64,000 nt of DNA, from NCBI RefSeq assembly GCF_036013525.1, contig NZ_CP107853.1, positions 2,976,001-3,040,000 on the forward strand, written 5' to 3'. Below are positions 51,496-62,200 of the stretch, piece by piece. The DNA is from Nonomuraea sp. NBC_00507 (GTDB taxonomy: Bacteria > Actinomycetota > Actinomycetes > Streptosporangiales > Streptosporangiaceae). How positions within the stretch are numbered: position 1 is the stretch's first letter; each line of letters starts with the position of its first letter. The position numbers and the translations under genes were made by a program. The notes beneath the pieces are model-generated. The model was not told where the DNA came from. It saw only the letters and a program-made list of their open reading frames with translations, and ran no database searches.

Positions 51496-52799
51496 GACAG
51501 ATCCAGCGGAACGTCGTCCACCGACAATGCGTTCCGTTCCACCTCGGACAGCTCATTCGTGCTCATCGTAAGCCGATAGTGGGCACGGGGATCGAAGTCA
51601 GGGAATTGGTCCACTCGATCCAGCACGTCGCCCACTAGTTTCTTTAGGAAGAGCCTGGGCGCGACGCCGGTCTTGCCGCCGAGCGAACCAGCTACCGCGC
51701 GGGCCAGGTCAGCGACATAGGCATCGTCCACGACAGCGGGTACCCGGGATGAAGCCCCGGCAGCGTACACGTCGCGGACCCGGGTGCCGAGTTCGAGTAG
51801 ACCCTCCTGGGTGAATCCGGGAAGCCGGATCTGCACGGCACGCGGATTGTCGAACCGGGCGTCGGTGTCGAAGTCGGTGGCAAGCCTCGCCGCTAGCGGC
51901 GCCAACCGCTGTACTCCTTGGGAACCTTCGGAGAAGAAGGCGGGTGTACCGGTGATGAGCACATACAACCCAGGGAACCGGCCGGAGTCGATCTCGTCCA
52001 CGAGTTGGCGGAGCGAGTTGAGTGCCTTGTCCCGCACGTCGGATCTGATCCGCTGCAAGGTCTCGACCTCGTCAAGGACCAAGAGTAGGCCCGGATGTCC
52101 GGAGTCGCGCAGCACGATCAGCAATCCTTGCAGGAAGCCAAGCGCCCCGAAATGGTCGAGATCGCCGCGCACTCCCGCAGCGCGTTTCGCGGTGGCCGCG
52201 ACGTGTGGCTGCCCGCCCAGCCAGGCCAGAATGGCCTCGGCTGTCGCCGAGTCAGATGCGGCCAACGCCGCACGGTACCCGCGCAGTGCGGCGGCGAAAG
52301 CGGGTGCCGACCGGCTCACCTCAGCGAGCCGCTTCTCCAGCAGTGCGGATACAGCCGGATCCAGCTCATCTTCGGGCACCCCGATGGCGAGTGAATCCTC
52401 CTCCAGAGTGAACATCCAGGTATCGATGACCGAGCGGAGCGCGCTCGGCACGAACTGAGCAGTTTCGAGGTTCTCACAGAGCCGCCGGTAGACGGTCTCC
52501 AGCCGATGCAGTGGTGTCTCGGTTTCGGAGATCTGCACCTCGGCGACGGCCATGCCCGCCTGCTTTGCCCGCTCGGCGAGCCAGCGGGCGAAGAATGTCT
52601 TCCCCGAGCCATACTCGCCACGTACCGCCTTGAAGACCGAGCCGCCGCGGGCAGCAGTGGCTAACTCGTCGTCGAGCGCGGCCGCGAACCGGCCGAGCCC
52701 GACTGCCAGCAGGTCGAGCCCAGTGGACGGGACGACACCCCGCCGCAAGGCATCGATGACCTCGCGGCGGCGGCGTTCGCTGATATTACCTATCGCCAT
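51492..52799 (-). CDS. brxD: BREX type 2 ATP-binding protein BrxD
   Basis: The 435-aa P-loop protein has Walker A GEYGSGKTFFARW (about 60-72) and Walker B LLLVLDEVETLQ, with the BrxD (DUF2791) pattern RRREVIDALRRGVVPSTGLD at the N-terminus. It is thought to work with the BrxHI helicase. ATG 52799 overlaps the pglZ stop by 10 nt and its own stop overlaps brxHI, so translation of the block is coupled. Confidence 0.88.
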   Translation of the reverse strand: MAIGNISERRRREVIDALRRGVVPSTGLDLLAVGLGRFAAALDDELATAARGGSVFKAVRGEYGSGKTFFARWLAERAKQAGMAVAEVQISETETPLHRLETVYRRLCENLETAQFVPSALRSVIDTWMFTLEEDSLAIGVPEDELDPAVSALLEKRLAEVSRSAPAFAAALRGYRAALAASDSATAEAILAWLGGQPHVAATAKRAAGVRGDLDHFGALGFLQGLLIVLRDSGHPGLLLVLDEVETLQRIRSDVRDKALNSLRQLVDEIDSGRFPGLYVLITGTPAFFSEGSQGVQRLAPLAARLATDFDTDARFDNPRAVQIRLPGFTQEGLLELGTRVRDVYAAGASSRVPAVVDDAYVADLARAVAGSLGGKTGVAPRLFLKKLVGDVLDRVDQFPDFDPRAHYRLTMSTNELSEVERNALSVDDVPLDLS

Positions 52800-55516
52800 G
52801 TCACCCCGAACTGCTCGGCAAGAATGTTCATATCCAGGATGATGGTGACGCCGTCGCTGTCATAGCTGATCGGGTCATATCCATCCACGCTGAGGACTCG
52901 CCGGACGGCGGCAAGCACGCTTCGCAACCGCGCTGCCGGAATTTCCGCGACAGCCGACAGCGTCGTCTCGTGCAGACGGCCACCATTGTCCATCAGGGCT
53001 GCGAGCACGCCGCGGAGCCTGGCGTCGTCTGGGGCCGAACGTCCGGCACGTTCCTGCTGTTCAGCGTAGAGCGCCGTGCCGAGCAGTGCGTCGAGGAACT
53101 TCTCATGCGTACGTGGCGGCACCGCAGCAGGCTTGGGGGTCGTAGCCGTCGACGGCAGCTCGTCGAAGGAGAGTGTCTCCTGCTCTTCTGGCTGCTTTGG
53201 TGGCCTGGATCCCTTTTTGGTCGCCGGGAGCGGGGCGGTCAAAGTGAGCGGCGTGTGCCACCAGGTCGGCTCTTGGGCCGGGGCTGGACGCCATCCGGCG
53301 ATCTCGTCGACGGGCGCGGCGGTGAAGACTGCGAACGGTATGGCGACCTCGGCCGCGGAGACACCCCCATGATAGCCGGCGCGTTTTCCCGTATACCGCA
53401 GTTGCTCCAGCCAAGGTGTGACGATCGTTCCGCCGCCGAGCAGCACTCGGCGGCCTTCAAGGAGAATCTCTCCCTCCCCAGCGGGTGTGCTCGCTGGACG
53501 CCAGCGCGCAGAATCGCCACCCTTCACCAAGGTGCTGTCGCGTTCGATCACATGCCCGTGGTCGCTGGTGAGGATCAGTGTGCGCCCAGTGGCCTTTGCG
53601 GCTTCGCTGAGCGCGATCAGATGCGTGATCTGGGCTCGGGTCCAGGTGATGCCGCCGGGATCCATCTTGTCCAAAGCGTCGTCAATGGTGTTGAGCACCA
53701 CGCCGACAATCCGGGCCTGGCCCTCCACTGCAGCCCGGATGTCTGGATCGAGACTGTGACCGCCGGGAGTGCGTAGGTCATCCTTGTGGAAGAGTCGGGC
53801 GGCCGGGTCGCCGGTCGCACTGGCGAATGCAGATTTCTCGTCATGTTGCCCGCCGGTTCGCAGCGTTCCCGTGAGGAGGCTTGTGCGGCATACCTCGGTA
53901 ACGGTGGGGAACGCGGGCAACAGAACCCGGCGGTGCCCAAGGGTCGAGTCGACCAATTCGGTCCAGCGGCTGCCAGCAAGCTCGGCCGCGAGTTCAGCAA
54001 GGACACCGGCGGACATTCCGTCCAGCACGATCAGAAGCGCCCGGCCGAGGGGCCGGACCAGAGTGGCGAGCGCAGACTCAATCGGAACAAGCGTGCCAGG
54101 CGGTGTATCGGCGGCGGTGGCAGTCGCGAGGTGCCCGGCGAGCACTCGGTCCCGCCCGTCCCGCCGGGCCGCCGCGGCCTCCAACAGTGCCCGGTACGCC
54201 TTGCCAACCTGTTGGTCGGGGTCGCCGCCCCAGACGTCGGCGAACGCCCATTCAACATATGCGCCGATTGTTATCTGCTCGTGCAAGGCGTCGGCGAGAG
54301 TGGGCGCCGGCCGATCCGGCAGCGCTAGGTGGCGCAGCAGCCGCAACGCCATCTGTGCTACCTCGGCCCGGCGCTCCCTCCCGTTCCCGGCGTGAGCCAA
54401 CTCGTGCGCGGCCAGCTGCCTGTAAGCCTGTTCGGCCTGGTTCAACGCGGGCCCGTCCGGAGCAGACAGGGCGTCGCGCACGGTTTTCGCGAACTCCCGC
54501 AGTCGGATGTCGTACGCCCCAGGAAGCAGGGACGATCGGGCGATCAACGATTCGGCGTTAAACTCGCGTAGCAATTCCTCGGTCCGCTGCAGCAGCGTGT
54601 CCGGCTGGGGGAGCTGGGCGATGGCCGCCACCGCGGCCCGCGCCCACGTCTGCGCTTGACCTGTCGGAAGGTCCGCGCCACCAAGGCGGGCACGGAGCAG
54701 ACCACGCGCCTCACCTACGGATTGGCCAGATGACCTGCTCTCGGGCCAGAGCAGCCCGGCGGCCAAGGCCAGCGGAAGGGCGTCACCGCCGTGCCCGGCC
54801 GCGGCAGCGCAGAGCGTCCACTCGCCCGCCGGTCCGGTGACCGTGTTCAGCCACCTGGTGATCCCGGAACGGACGTCAGCGGGAAGCTCGGCGAACCGGC
54901 TCATCGCCACCGGGTCGAGCGACCAGCGCAGCAGCCCGGTGGCATCCGGATGCGCGGGGATGAGGTAGGGCTCGCCGTCCTCCGGCCGGGTGCCGAACAG
55001 CACCGAGGCAAGATGCCCGAGCGCGTGATCGCGCGTGAGCGCCCCTCCCGGGGCAGGCGGCCAGCCGGAGTCGGCGGGTGTCCACCGGGCCAGTGCGGCG
55101 GCGGCCCAATCTTCCGCCAGGAGCAGTGGGTCGATCGTCCGTGCGGCGAACGACTGCTTGAGCAGCTCCCACGGTTTGAGCGAGATGAGCATGCCCCGGG
55201 CTAGGTGAGTCAGCAGCCCGAGCCCAAGGTCCGCCTCGTCTACGTCAGTGAGGATGACCAGGTAACCGGGCTTCCCCCGGTGGGTCAGCAGTTCTTCCCG
55301 GACAGCTAGTGCTGACGGGCAAGCCCGGACCTCGACGATGATCTCGCCCGCAGGCCCCTCCAGCGGAAACGACGGCTCGCCCGTCCATACGGGCCGGGCG
55401 CGCACGCCGATGACTTGTCTCGACAGACTGGATGTGACGATCCGGCTGACAATGCCGCGGATCGCGGAGAGCGTCGCCGTGCCGAGCGGGGCCCCGATTG
55501 CGGACGCGTCACTCAA
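52790..55516 (-). CDS. pglZ: BREX type 2 phosphatase-fold protein PglZ
   Basis: The protein of about 908 aa carries the PglZ alkaline phosphatase-like core in its second half: LLIVLDGMSAGVLAELAAEL, LPAFPTVTEVCRTSLLTG and LILTSDHGHVIERDS provide the metal-binding Asp, Thr and Asp-His residues. The N-terminus is helical and variable. TTG 55516 (overlapping the pglY stop) is preferred; TTG 55555 in the same frame is possible. PglZ is the core marker of every BREX system. Confidence 0.88.
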   Translation of the reverse strand: MSDASAIGAPLGTATLSAIRGIVSRIVTSSLSRQVIGVRARPVWTGEPSFPLEGPAGEIIVEVRACPSALAVREELLTHRGKPGYLVILTDVDEADLGLGLLTHLARGMLISLKPWELLKQSFAARTIDPLLLAEDWAAAALARWTPADSGWPPAPGGALTRDHALGHLASVLFGTRPEDGEPYLIPAHPDATGLLRWSLDPVAMSRFAELPADVRSGITRWLNTVTGPAGEWTLCAAAAGHGGDALPLALAAGLLWPESRSSGQSVGEARGLLRARLGGADLPTGQAQTWARAAVAAIAQLPQPDTLLQRTEELLREFNAESLIARSSLLPGAYDIRLREFAKTVRDALSAPDGPALNQAEQAYRQLAAHELAHAGNGRERRAEVAQMALRLLRHLALPDRPAPTLADALHEQITIGAYVEWAFADVWGGDPDQQVGKAYRALLEAAAARRDGRDRVLAGHLATATAADTPPGTLVPIESALATLVRPLGRALLIVLDGMSAGVLAELAAELAGSRWTELVDSTLGHRRVLLPAFPTVTEVCRTSLLTGTLRTGGQHDEKSAFASATGDPAARLFHKDDLRTPGGHSLDPDIRAAVEGQARIVGVVLNTIDDALDKMDPGGITWTRAQITHLIALSEAAKATGRTLILTSDHGHVIERDSTLVKGGDSARWRPASTPAGEGEILLEGRRVLLGGGTIVTPWLEQLRYTGKRAGYHGGVSAAEVAIPFAVFTAAPVDEIAGWRPAPAQEPTWWHTPLTLTAPLPATKKGSRPPKQPEEQETLSFDELPSTATTPKPAAVPPRTHEKFLDALLGTALYAEQQERAGRSAPDDARLRGVLAALMDNGGRLHETTLSAVAEIPAARLRSVLAAVRRVLSVDGYDPISYDSDGVTIILDMNILAEQFGVTWR

Positions 55517-58500
55517 GACTGTCGTTTCCCTTCGAGATCTGCCAGGTGATGACAATCTGCGCTTCGGGGTGCGCGGCGGCGAAGGCTATAACGGACTCCA
55601 GAGCACTATTGATCGAAGCCGCGCCTACGACAACCGACCCAGACTCCTCCTGAGGCCTCGGCGCCGGCCCTGGCTGGGGCGGCGGAGGGGGCGGTGGAAC
55701 GACGAGCGAGGCCAGGAGCTGCTGCGCCTGCCGTCTCGCTTCGGTGAGGGCCGGGCCGAGCGGAGACTGCGTCTCCTGATATCCGGCCACATGCTGGAGA
55801 TCCGCGACGATGCGCGCTGCCGCCGGATCGTACGGCGAACGGGTCACCATGGCCTGGAACAGGTCCCAGTCCATCTGCTCCAGCGCGGACACGGTCGCCT
55901 TGGCCGTCTTCAGCGAGCGGGCCAGCGTCTCGGGCGCCGCTTCGAGCGCGGCGGTCGCAAGCCCAGTCGCGAGGTCATATGCCTCGGATTCGGCGGCGAG
56001 CATGGTGACCAGTCTGGCAGCGTTCCTAGCCACTCCGAGTCGGTCGGCGGTTCCGTCAGCCTGGCCCTGTCCCGTGACGGCGAGCTCTTCCCGGTGCGCA
56101 TCCAGGAGTGAGGCCAGCCGCTGGGCGGACTCCTGCAGCTCTCGAGCCTGCTGACGGGCGGCCGCGGCGAGACGGTTGACCGTGGCGGCGGTCTTCATTC
56201 CAGCCGCTGTGATGCCGAAGAGCCGCGCCGCGCGATCGGCGGCCCCTCGCCAGTCGGCATCGTCCGGTAGCTTTGGCAGCCGCAGATTGTACCCTCCGTC
56301 GATCTTGTCGACGGGGGGACGAGGGACGGGTCCCTCCTCGCCGCGGAACCACTCTCGGTCCTGAGCGAGCGCAAACGCCGCGATGACCAGTCCTCGACTG
56401 GAAGCGTCCAGCCCGCGCGGATGCGGGAGATCAAGCCATGCAATCAGCCTCTGCACGCTGATGATCTTGCTCTGCCTGTCTTGCGCGGCGAGCTGAGCGA
56501 AGTGCCTTCGCCACGGGAAAGTGTCGCCGTCGAGCAGGAACGCATTTTCCAAGGCCTGCCCAACCTTCAGCGGGTTGGCCACTTTCCGGAGCACCTCGCG
56601 ATCCTTGGCGGGGACAGGCACACGTCCCCGTTCGTCGGCCGCGGCAGCCTCCACGTATTCCAGCACGGTCGAGATGTCGCTCCGCCGCACCTCGGACGGG
56701 AAGTGCGGATGCGCGGGATACTGCGCCGACAGCATCTGATCCAGCAGATGCGTTAGGCAGTCGGCGAGCCGGGCGCCCACCGGCGCCCCGAGTTCCAGCT
56801 GCGGGTTGAGCGACTTGTAAAACGACAGATGCCCGCGGGCGGAGTCGATGTCAGACTCCTCTCGGGGAGCTGCGCCGTACGCCTGCTGGATGACCCGGGC
56901 GAGGGTGGCCTCCAAGGTGGTCTTCCGGTTGGTCAGCAGTGCCTTTGCCGCCGGGCGGTCCTGCGGAGACAGATGGTTGGCGTTCTGCTCGAACCGGTCG
57001 TCCGAAGCAAGCAGATAGCGTAGGCAGACGAGTTCCCCCAGATCGTCTTCACGTTCCCTGGTGAAGAATGCGGGGATCCAGGCCACAGTGTCGCTGCGCA
57101 CGCCGCGGCTTTCCAGCTTCTCGATCCTAGCCAGGTCGTCGTTTGGACCGTGGTTCTGCTCGTCAAAGGGGAAATCGATAACGAGCTTCCACCGGCCGCC
57201 CTCGGCCATGAGCGCTGGGTCGGGCAGCTCCTCCGTGTTCCGCACATTGCCGTAGACAATGTCCACGGTCCGCCGGCTGCCCCGCCAGACGAACGAGTGC
57301 ATGTGCGCGCCGCCAATCGTGTCGGCGAGGTTCGGCACTCCGAGGGACTCGAAGATTAGCCGGCGCAGGAGCTGTCGGCGCTCACCTGCGGTGTCCTGGT
57401 TGCGGACCCGGTCCAGCACGCTCTCGTAGTCGACCCCGGCGAGCTGGATCGTGATAAGGGGGTTCCGCGGATCGTCGGAGAGGTGGATCTCACTCACCCC
57501 CGACTGGCGCAGGGCGCTGAAGAGGGCGAGCACCTTCTCGGTCTCTCCATCGGCCAGCCGGGTCTTGATGGTGCCGTGGTTCAGCGCAGCCAGCTTCTGT
57601 GCGGTCAGCGTGCTCAGCGCGGGCACGTTAGGCGCGATGGCGGCCAGTAGGGCAGACTTCACCAGCCGGGCGTCGCTCACGAACGCATGTGTCCGGGGCA
57701 GATCGGCCGCCCGCTCCGCCGTGAGGCGGTGCCGCTCCAGCAGCCGGGGCAGCAGTTTCTCCTCGTAAAGCGTTCGCGCGTTGGCAAAGTGCTGAGCGAT
57801 GTCGTCAGTGAGCGGCACCATGCCTGCGCTCATCAGAACGTCATAGACGTCACCGACCGGGATCAGATCGTCCACGGTCAGTTCATCTCGGCCGCGCCGC
57901 AGCAACTCGGCCATGGTTCGGAGGCCAGTACGCTCGCGCTGCAGCAGACTGGACAGGGCGACCATGGTGGAGACCAAGGCCGGAGAGAACGGATACGTGC
58001 GACGGAACGATACCTGGTCGGACGAGTCGTCGAGCCCCTCAAGCAGAACGTTCCAAACCTTGGGCTCCCTCGTCACGTGCGCGAATGCCGCGTCCAGTAC
58101 CGCTCGGCCGCCCGGCTTGGGATTGAGCAGACGGCGTTCCACGATCTTTGGGAGGTTGCCGTCAGTAAGGACGATCTTGTTGAAGCGGTCCTCCCACCAA
58201 CGGAACGTCTCCCCGGTGGCGTACTTCTCCGCACCGGTGAAGTTGGCGCCCAGGAAGTCCTTGATGTCACGCTGCCGCGCGACGAATGACATCAGCGGCA
58301 CGGCTCGGCGAGTAGAGGCCGACTCCACCAGCTTGGACAGCTTTGGCCCCTCCCGGTTCACGAACGTGGTGTCGTTGCTGCGCGAGGCGAGCCAGAGGAC
58401 AAGTTCGTCGATGAACAGCACCACACCCTGGTAGCCGAGGCGGTGCGCGTGGCCGGAGAGCACCTGCAGCCCCTCGTCGAGAGGGATGTATTCGGCGCCC

Positions 58501-59210
58501 CGGGTGAAGCTGCTGAAGTAAGAGTCAACCAGTGCTGTCACCAGTTTGCTGCGGGACTCGTCACCGATCGGCGCGTTCCTAGCCTGCTCGAAGGACGTGG
58601 CATCCCATGGGGTGGCCAGGGTTCCCCAGCCGCTGGATCCGCCACGACGACCGCTGAGCGAGGCGAAGAAGACGTCGTCTCCCTGCCGGGACCGCATCAG
58701 GTCAGCGTCGGCGAACAGCCGGTCCGTGGTGTGCACCTCGGGCAGCGCTGCATCTGGGTGGACCTCGGCGATTTGCGCGACATACCCCCCGAGGATCGCC
58801 TCCTCGACCGTTGAAGCTCCCATCAGGTGATAGTTCAGGCAGAGAAGTTTCTTGCCTGCCAGCCAGGAATTGTGCCTTTCGAGTACTTCCTCTAAGTCGC
58901 GGAGGCCAAGGGCATCGGGGTTGTGTTGAAGGATTGCGTTGAGCACTGCCATGAAATGGCTCTTGCCAGAGCCGAACGAACCGTGCAAAAAGACGGCGTC
59001 GCTGACTTGCTTGTCCAGGGTGCCGCGGATGTACCCCAGCGCCTGGTTGAAGCTCTCGGCGAGCTGCGGCGTGACGACGTAGGAATTCAAGGTCGTCTTG
59101 ATGTGAGAGACGCCGTCGCTCAGCTTGAGCACGAAGTCGTTTGCGCTCAGCGACTCAGGGATTTCGATGACGTCCTTGAGAAGTGTGGATCCGTGCAGAT
59201 GGGCCGTCAT
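55509..59210 (-). CDS. pglY: BREX type 2 ATPase PglY
   Basis: The 1233-aa protein has an N-terminal P-loop FLHGSFGSGKSHFMAVL (about 75-91) and an AAA-type core (VVLFIDELVLWLA, PLMSFVARQRDIKDFLG). A long helical region and a Pro-rich segment (PPPPPPQPGPAP) near the C-terminus follow. PglY is the large ATPase of BREX type 2 and replaces BrxC of type 1. ATG 59210 lies 4 bp after the pglX stop. Confidence 0.88.
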   Translation of the reverse strand: MTAHLHGSTLLKDVIEIPESLSANDFVLKLSDGVSHIKTTLNSYVVTPQLAESFNQALGYIRGTLDKQVSDAVFLHGSFGSGKSHFMAVLNAILQHNPDALGLRDLEEVLERHNSWLAGKKLLCLNYHLMGASTVEEAILGGYVAQIAEVHPDAALPEVHTTDRLFADADLMRSRQGDDVFFASLSGRRGGSSGWGTLATPWDATSFEQARNAPIGDESRSKLVTALVDSYFSSFTRGAEYIPLDEGLQVLSGHAHRLGYQGVVLFIDELVLWLASRSNDTTFVNREGPKLSKLVESASTRRAVPLMSFVARQRDIKDFLGANFTGAEKYATGETFRWWEDRFNKIVLTDGNLPKIVERRLLNPKPGGRAVLDAAFAHVTREPKVWNVLLEGLDDSSDQVSFRRTYPFSPALVSTMVALSSLLQRERTGLRTMAELLRRGRDELTVDDLIPVGDVYDVLMSAGMVPLTDDIAQHFANARTLYEEKLLPRLLERHRLTAERAADLPRTHAFVSDARLVKSALLAAIAPNVPALSTLTAQKLAALNHGTIKTRLADGETEKVLALFSALRQSGVSEIHLSDDPRNPLITIQLAGVDYESVLDRVRNQDTAGERRQLLRRLIFESLGVPNLADTIGGAHMHSFVWRGSRRTVDIVYGNVRNTEELPDPALMAEGGRWKLVIDFPFDEQNHGPNDDLARIEKLESRGVRSDTVAWIPAFFTREREDDLGELVCLRYLLASDDRFEQNANHLSPQDRPAAKALLTNRKTTLEATLARVIQQAYGAAPREESDIDSARGHLSFYKSLNPQLELGAPVGARLADCLTHLLDQMLSAQYPAHPHFPSEVRRSDISTVLEYVEAAAADERGRVPVPAKDREVLRKVANPLKVGQALENAFLLDGDTFPWRRHFAQLAAQDRQSKIISVQRLIAWLDLPHPRGLDASSRGLVIAAFALAQDREWFRGEEGPVPRPPVDKIDGGYNLRLPKLPDDADWRGAADRAARLFGITAAGMKTAATVNRLAAAARQQARELQESAQRLASLLDAHREELAVTGQGQADGTADRLGVARNAARLVTMLAAESEAYDLATGLATAALEAAPETLARSLKTAKATVSALEQMDWDLFQAMVTRSPYDPAAARIVADLQHVAGYQETQSPLGPALTEARRQAQQLLASLVVPPPPPPPQPGPAPRPQEESGSVVVGAASINSALESVIAFAAAHPEAQIVITWQISKGNDSLE

Positions 59211-59214
59211 CTGG

Positions 59215-62200
59215 TCAGTTCCTCATCTCGGTATTCTTGAGGGCGGATGTCTTCTTGCTGGTCTTCTTCGCGCCGCGGGTGGCTGTGGTGGGACGCCAAG
59301 CGGCGAGCTGTGCCCGGGTCAGACCGTGCTCAGTGAGTCTGGCCCGTAGCCAGTCGGAGAAGTACTCCGCAGGCACGTCACCGTTGTTCGGGTCATATTC
59401 GCCGTGCCATTGGTGCAGCCACGGCTCCAGCTCGGCGAGGCCGGCCAGCAGCGGGACTACCCGTTCGTCGCCGAAGCCGCGGGTGGTGATGATGTTCGCT
59501 AGCGCTGTCGCCTGCTGCAGGTGGTCCCAGCCGGCCCACCCGTAGACCGCACTCGTGTCCCCGTCGCGCTCCGCGCCCGGGTACGCGATGAACCGCTCCT
59601 TGGGCACGTCGACCTTGCCCCGGTGCCGCCAGAACCCGGCCTTGAAGTCTCCGGAACCGTACTTGGGTGGGATCGGGATCGGCGCAGGCCGTTCGGCGTC
59701 CGAGCCCGGCCCTGACCTCGGAATCGGAACTTGCTCCTTCAACCAGCGCTCCTGGTGCGCGGCGTGGGCGGCGAGCCAGGCGTCCTCCTCCCGCTGCAGC
59801 GTCCATATGTGCTCCCACTCGGCCCGTTTACGGAGCCCGCTGTCCGTGTACCGGTACGCGGCGAGGAACGGCACTGCATCGGTGGCGAGTAACGCGTCGA
59901 GCGGGCCGACAAGGTCGTGATCGGGCGTGCCGACGTACAGGTCGAGGACCTGCCGGAAGTCGTCGTCCAGGCGAAGCAGGTCGGCGAGTTGCGCCACGCT
60001 CAGCGCACGGGGGGACCCATCGCGGTGCAACCAGAGGTGTGAAGCTTCGAGCCGGTCTAAAAGCCAGCCGCGCAGCGCATCTGCCCTCACCTTCTCGTAC
60101 GGCTCCGCCGCCCAGCGCCGCTTGCACTCCGGCCGTTCCACCAGATGGAGTAGTGGCTTGTTCGCGATGAAGTCGATCCGCCGACAGACAAGATCCTTAT
60201 ACGTCTGCGGCCACTCCGCAGGCAAGTCGGTGCGCATGATCGAGCCGTGCCGGTCAAACCAGGTCCTCTCTGCCTCCCCGTCCTCGACCTGTCGGGCTAG
60301 CAGGATCTCAAAGGCGCGCTCCCCGAGCGCCAGCCCTGGAAGATCGTCCCCGTCGTAGGTGAGGTCCTCGTCCAAGATTCCGTAGAGCTTGTAGACCTGC
60401 CAGTCCAGCTCCTCTTGTACCGAGACCATCTGCGCATGGGCTGCCTCGTAAAGGTCCCGTGCCGCGTTCAACGCCTGCCTACTCGGTATTCCCCCCGCGC
60501 ATACCGCTTCTGGAGTGACCGTGGCGAGTCTGCGGGCGATCCTGTCGAGCGTCTTCGCGGCCTCGTAGAGGAGGCTGAACTCACGGGGGATGGGGTAATC
60601 GCGGACCTTGGTCGAATTGAACTGGTAGAAGTTCTCCCAGGCGATCGTCGTCTGACGGGCTCCCTGGCGATCCACCGAACTACCTTTGTTGTGACATACT
60701 TCCTTCAGCCAGAAGCAGGCGGTTGAGGAGTTGAGCAGGCCCAGCAGGGGCAGGTGGTCGTCCTCAGACGCCTCTGCCTTCAGCTTGATTACCGGTGCGG
60801 TTTGCTTGAAGACCTTCCCGCCGCGATCCAGCACAAAGTGGTTGTGTGTCGCCACCTCTGCGAAAGTGATCGTCAACGGGGTTGACAGCTTTCCTGTGTA
60901 CAGCTCCTGCCACTCCCACCAGGTCAGGCCCCGCTGCAGCATGGGTGTGCCGAAGCGTTTTCGGTGCGAGATTGCGGTTCGATAGGTGCGAAGAATCTTG
61001 CCAGTGCTGGCGAGGTCGTTGATACCGATGACACCAAACGCCTCGTCGTAAGTCCAGATCGCAGTGATGGAATCGGTGATGGCGAAATCGCGGACAGCGT
61101 CACCTTCGACGAGGGGCATGGTGTTGTCGATTCCAAGCCGCCGGGCGGCTCCGGCATTAGGGAGCAGATAGAGCTCATCCTCGCCTGTCACGGCAGTGAT
61201 ACCCACTGCGGCAACTACGTCAATCAGCCGGGACTGCGTGTTCTTGAGCAGCAACTCCATCAGGTCGGGAGCTCCGCCGCCAGACAAAGACCAGGGGTGC
61301 TTGGCGAAGTGGGCGCGTTTGAGATCGACCACGGTGACGTAGGGCGTGTCGAAAGGGAGGTCGTTTGGGCCGAGGTCGATGGCCTCGAGGATGCTCCGCC
61401 ACACCTTGCCCTGGCTGGCGTCGACCGGCTTGCTGGGTTCGCCACGTACCCCGAGGACAGCGCGCACATCAGAGCGCCGGTTCCGGTCGCGGTTCCTCCC
61501 CAGCAGAATCACCGTCGGCGTGCCATGATGTGGAATGTACGCCCCGGAGGTGTCGATGACGTGGGTGAGGTCGACCTTGGGGGCAAGGAACTCCTCAATG
61601 AGCTTCTTCCCGAACTCGCGCTTCATGAAGTTGTTCGCGGTGATCAAGCCCACGTAACCCGGGTAGGCGGCATCCATGATGGCCAGTCGAAAGAAGAGCT
61701 CCATGAAGGGCACCGATAGGGCGTACCGGCCGGAGCAGTAGTCATAGAAGTCGCGATACGCCCTGTTGAGAGTCTTGTTTTTCACCTGAACGTATGGGGG
61801 ATTGCCTACTACGACGTGGTAGCGGTCGTAGTCGAGGATGCCGGGGATGCTATCGAGGTTCTCCCAGGCGTACTGGTGGTAGCGGAGGGCATCGTCCTCC
61901 TCCAGCTCTTTCGAGGACTTCACGGTGTCGATGTTGAGTTCGGTCTGGCGGCCTCGTCTACCTCCATAGAGCAGGGAATCACCAGTTGCGACACTGATCT
62001 TAAGAGCGGGGGTGTTCGGGTCGTCCAGGCGATATGTCTTGCAAGCTTCGAGAGAGGCGACCATCAGACGGAATTTGGTGATCGCGGCAGCGGCGGGGTT
62101 GAGATCGACACCGAAGATGCTGTCGAGCGCCTTCTGCACCCGGATACGGGGGTCGCTGCCTGGTTCCACGCGTCGCCACTCCTCGAGGAGCCTGGCAAAC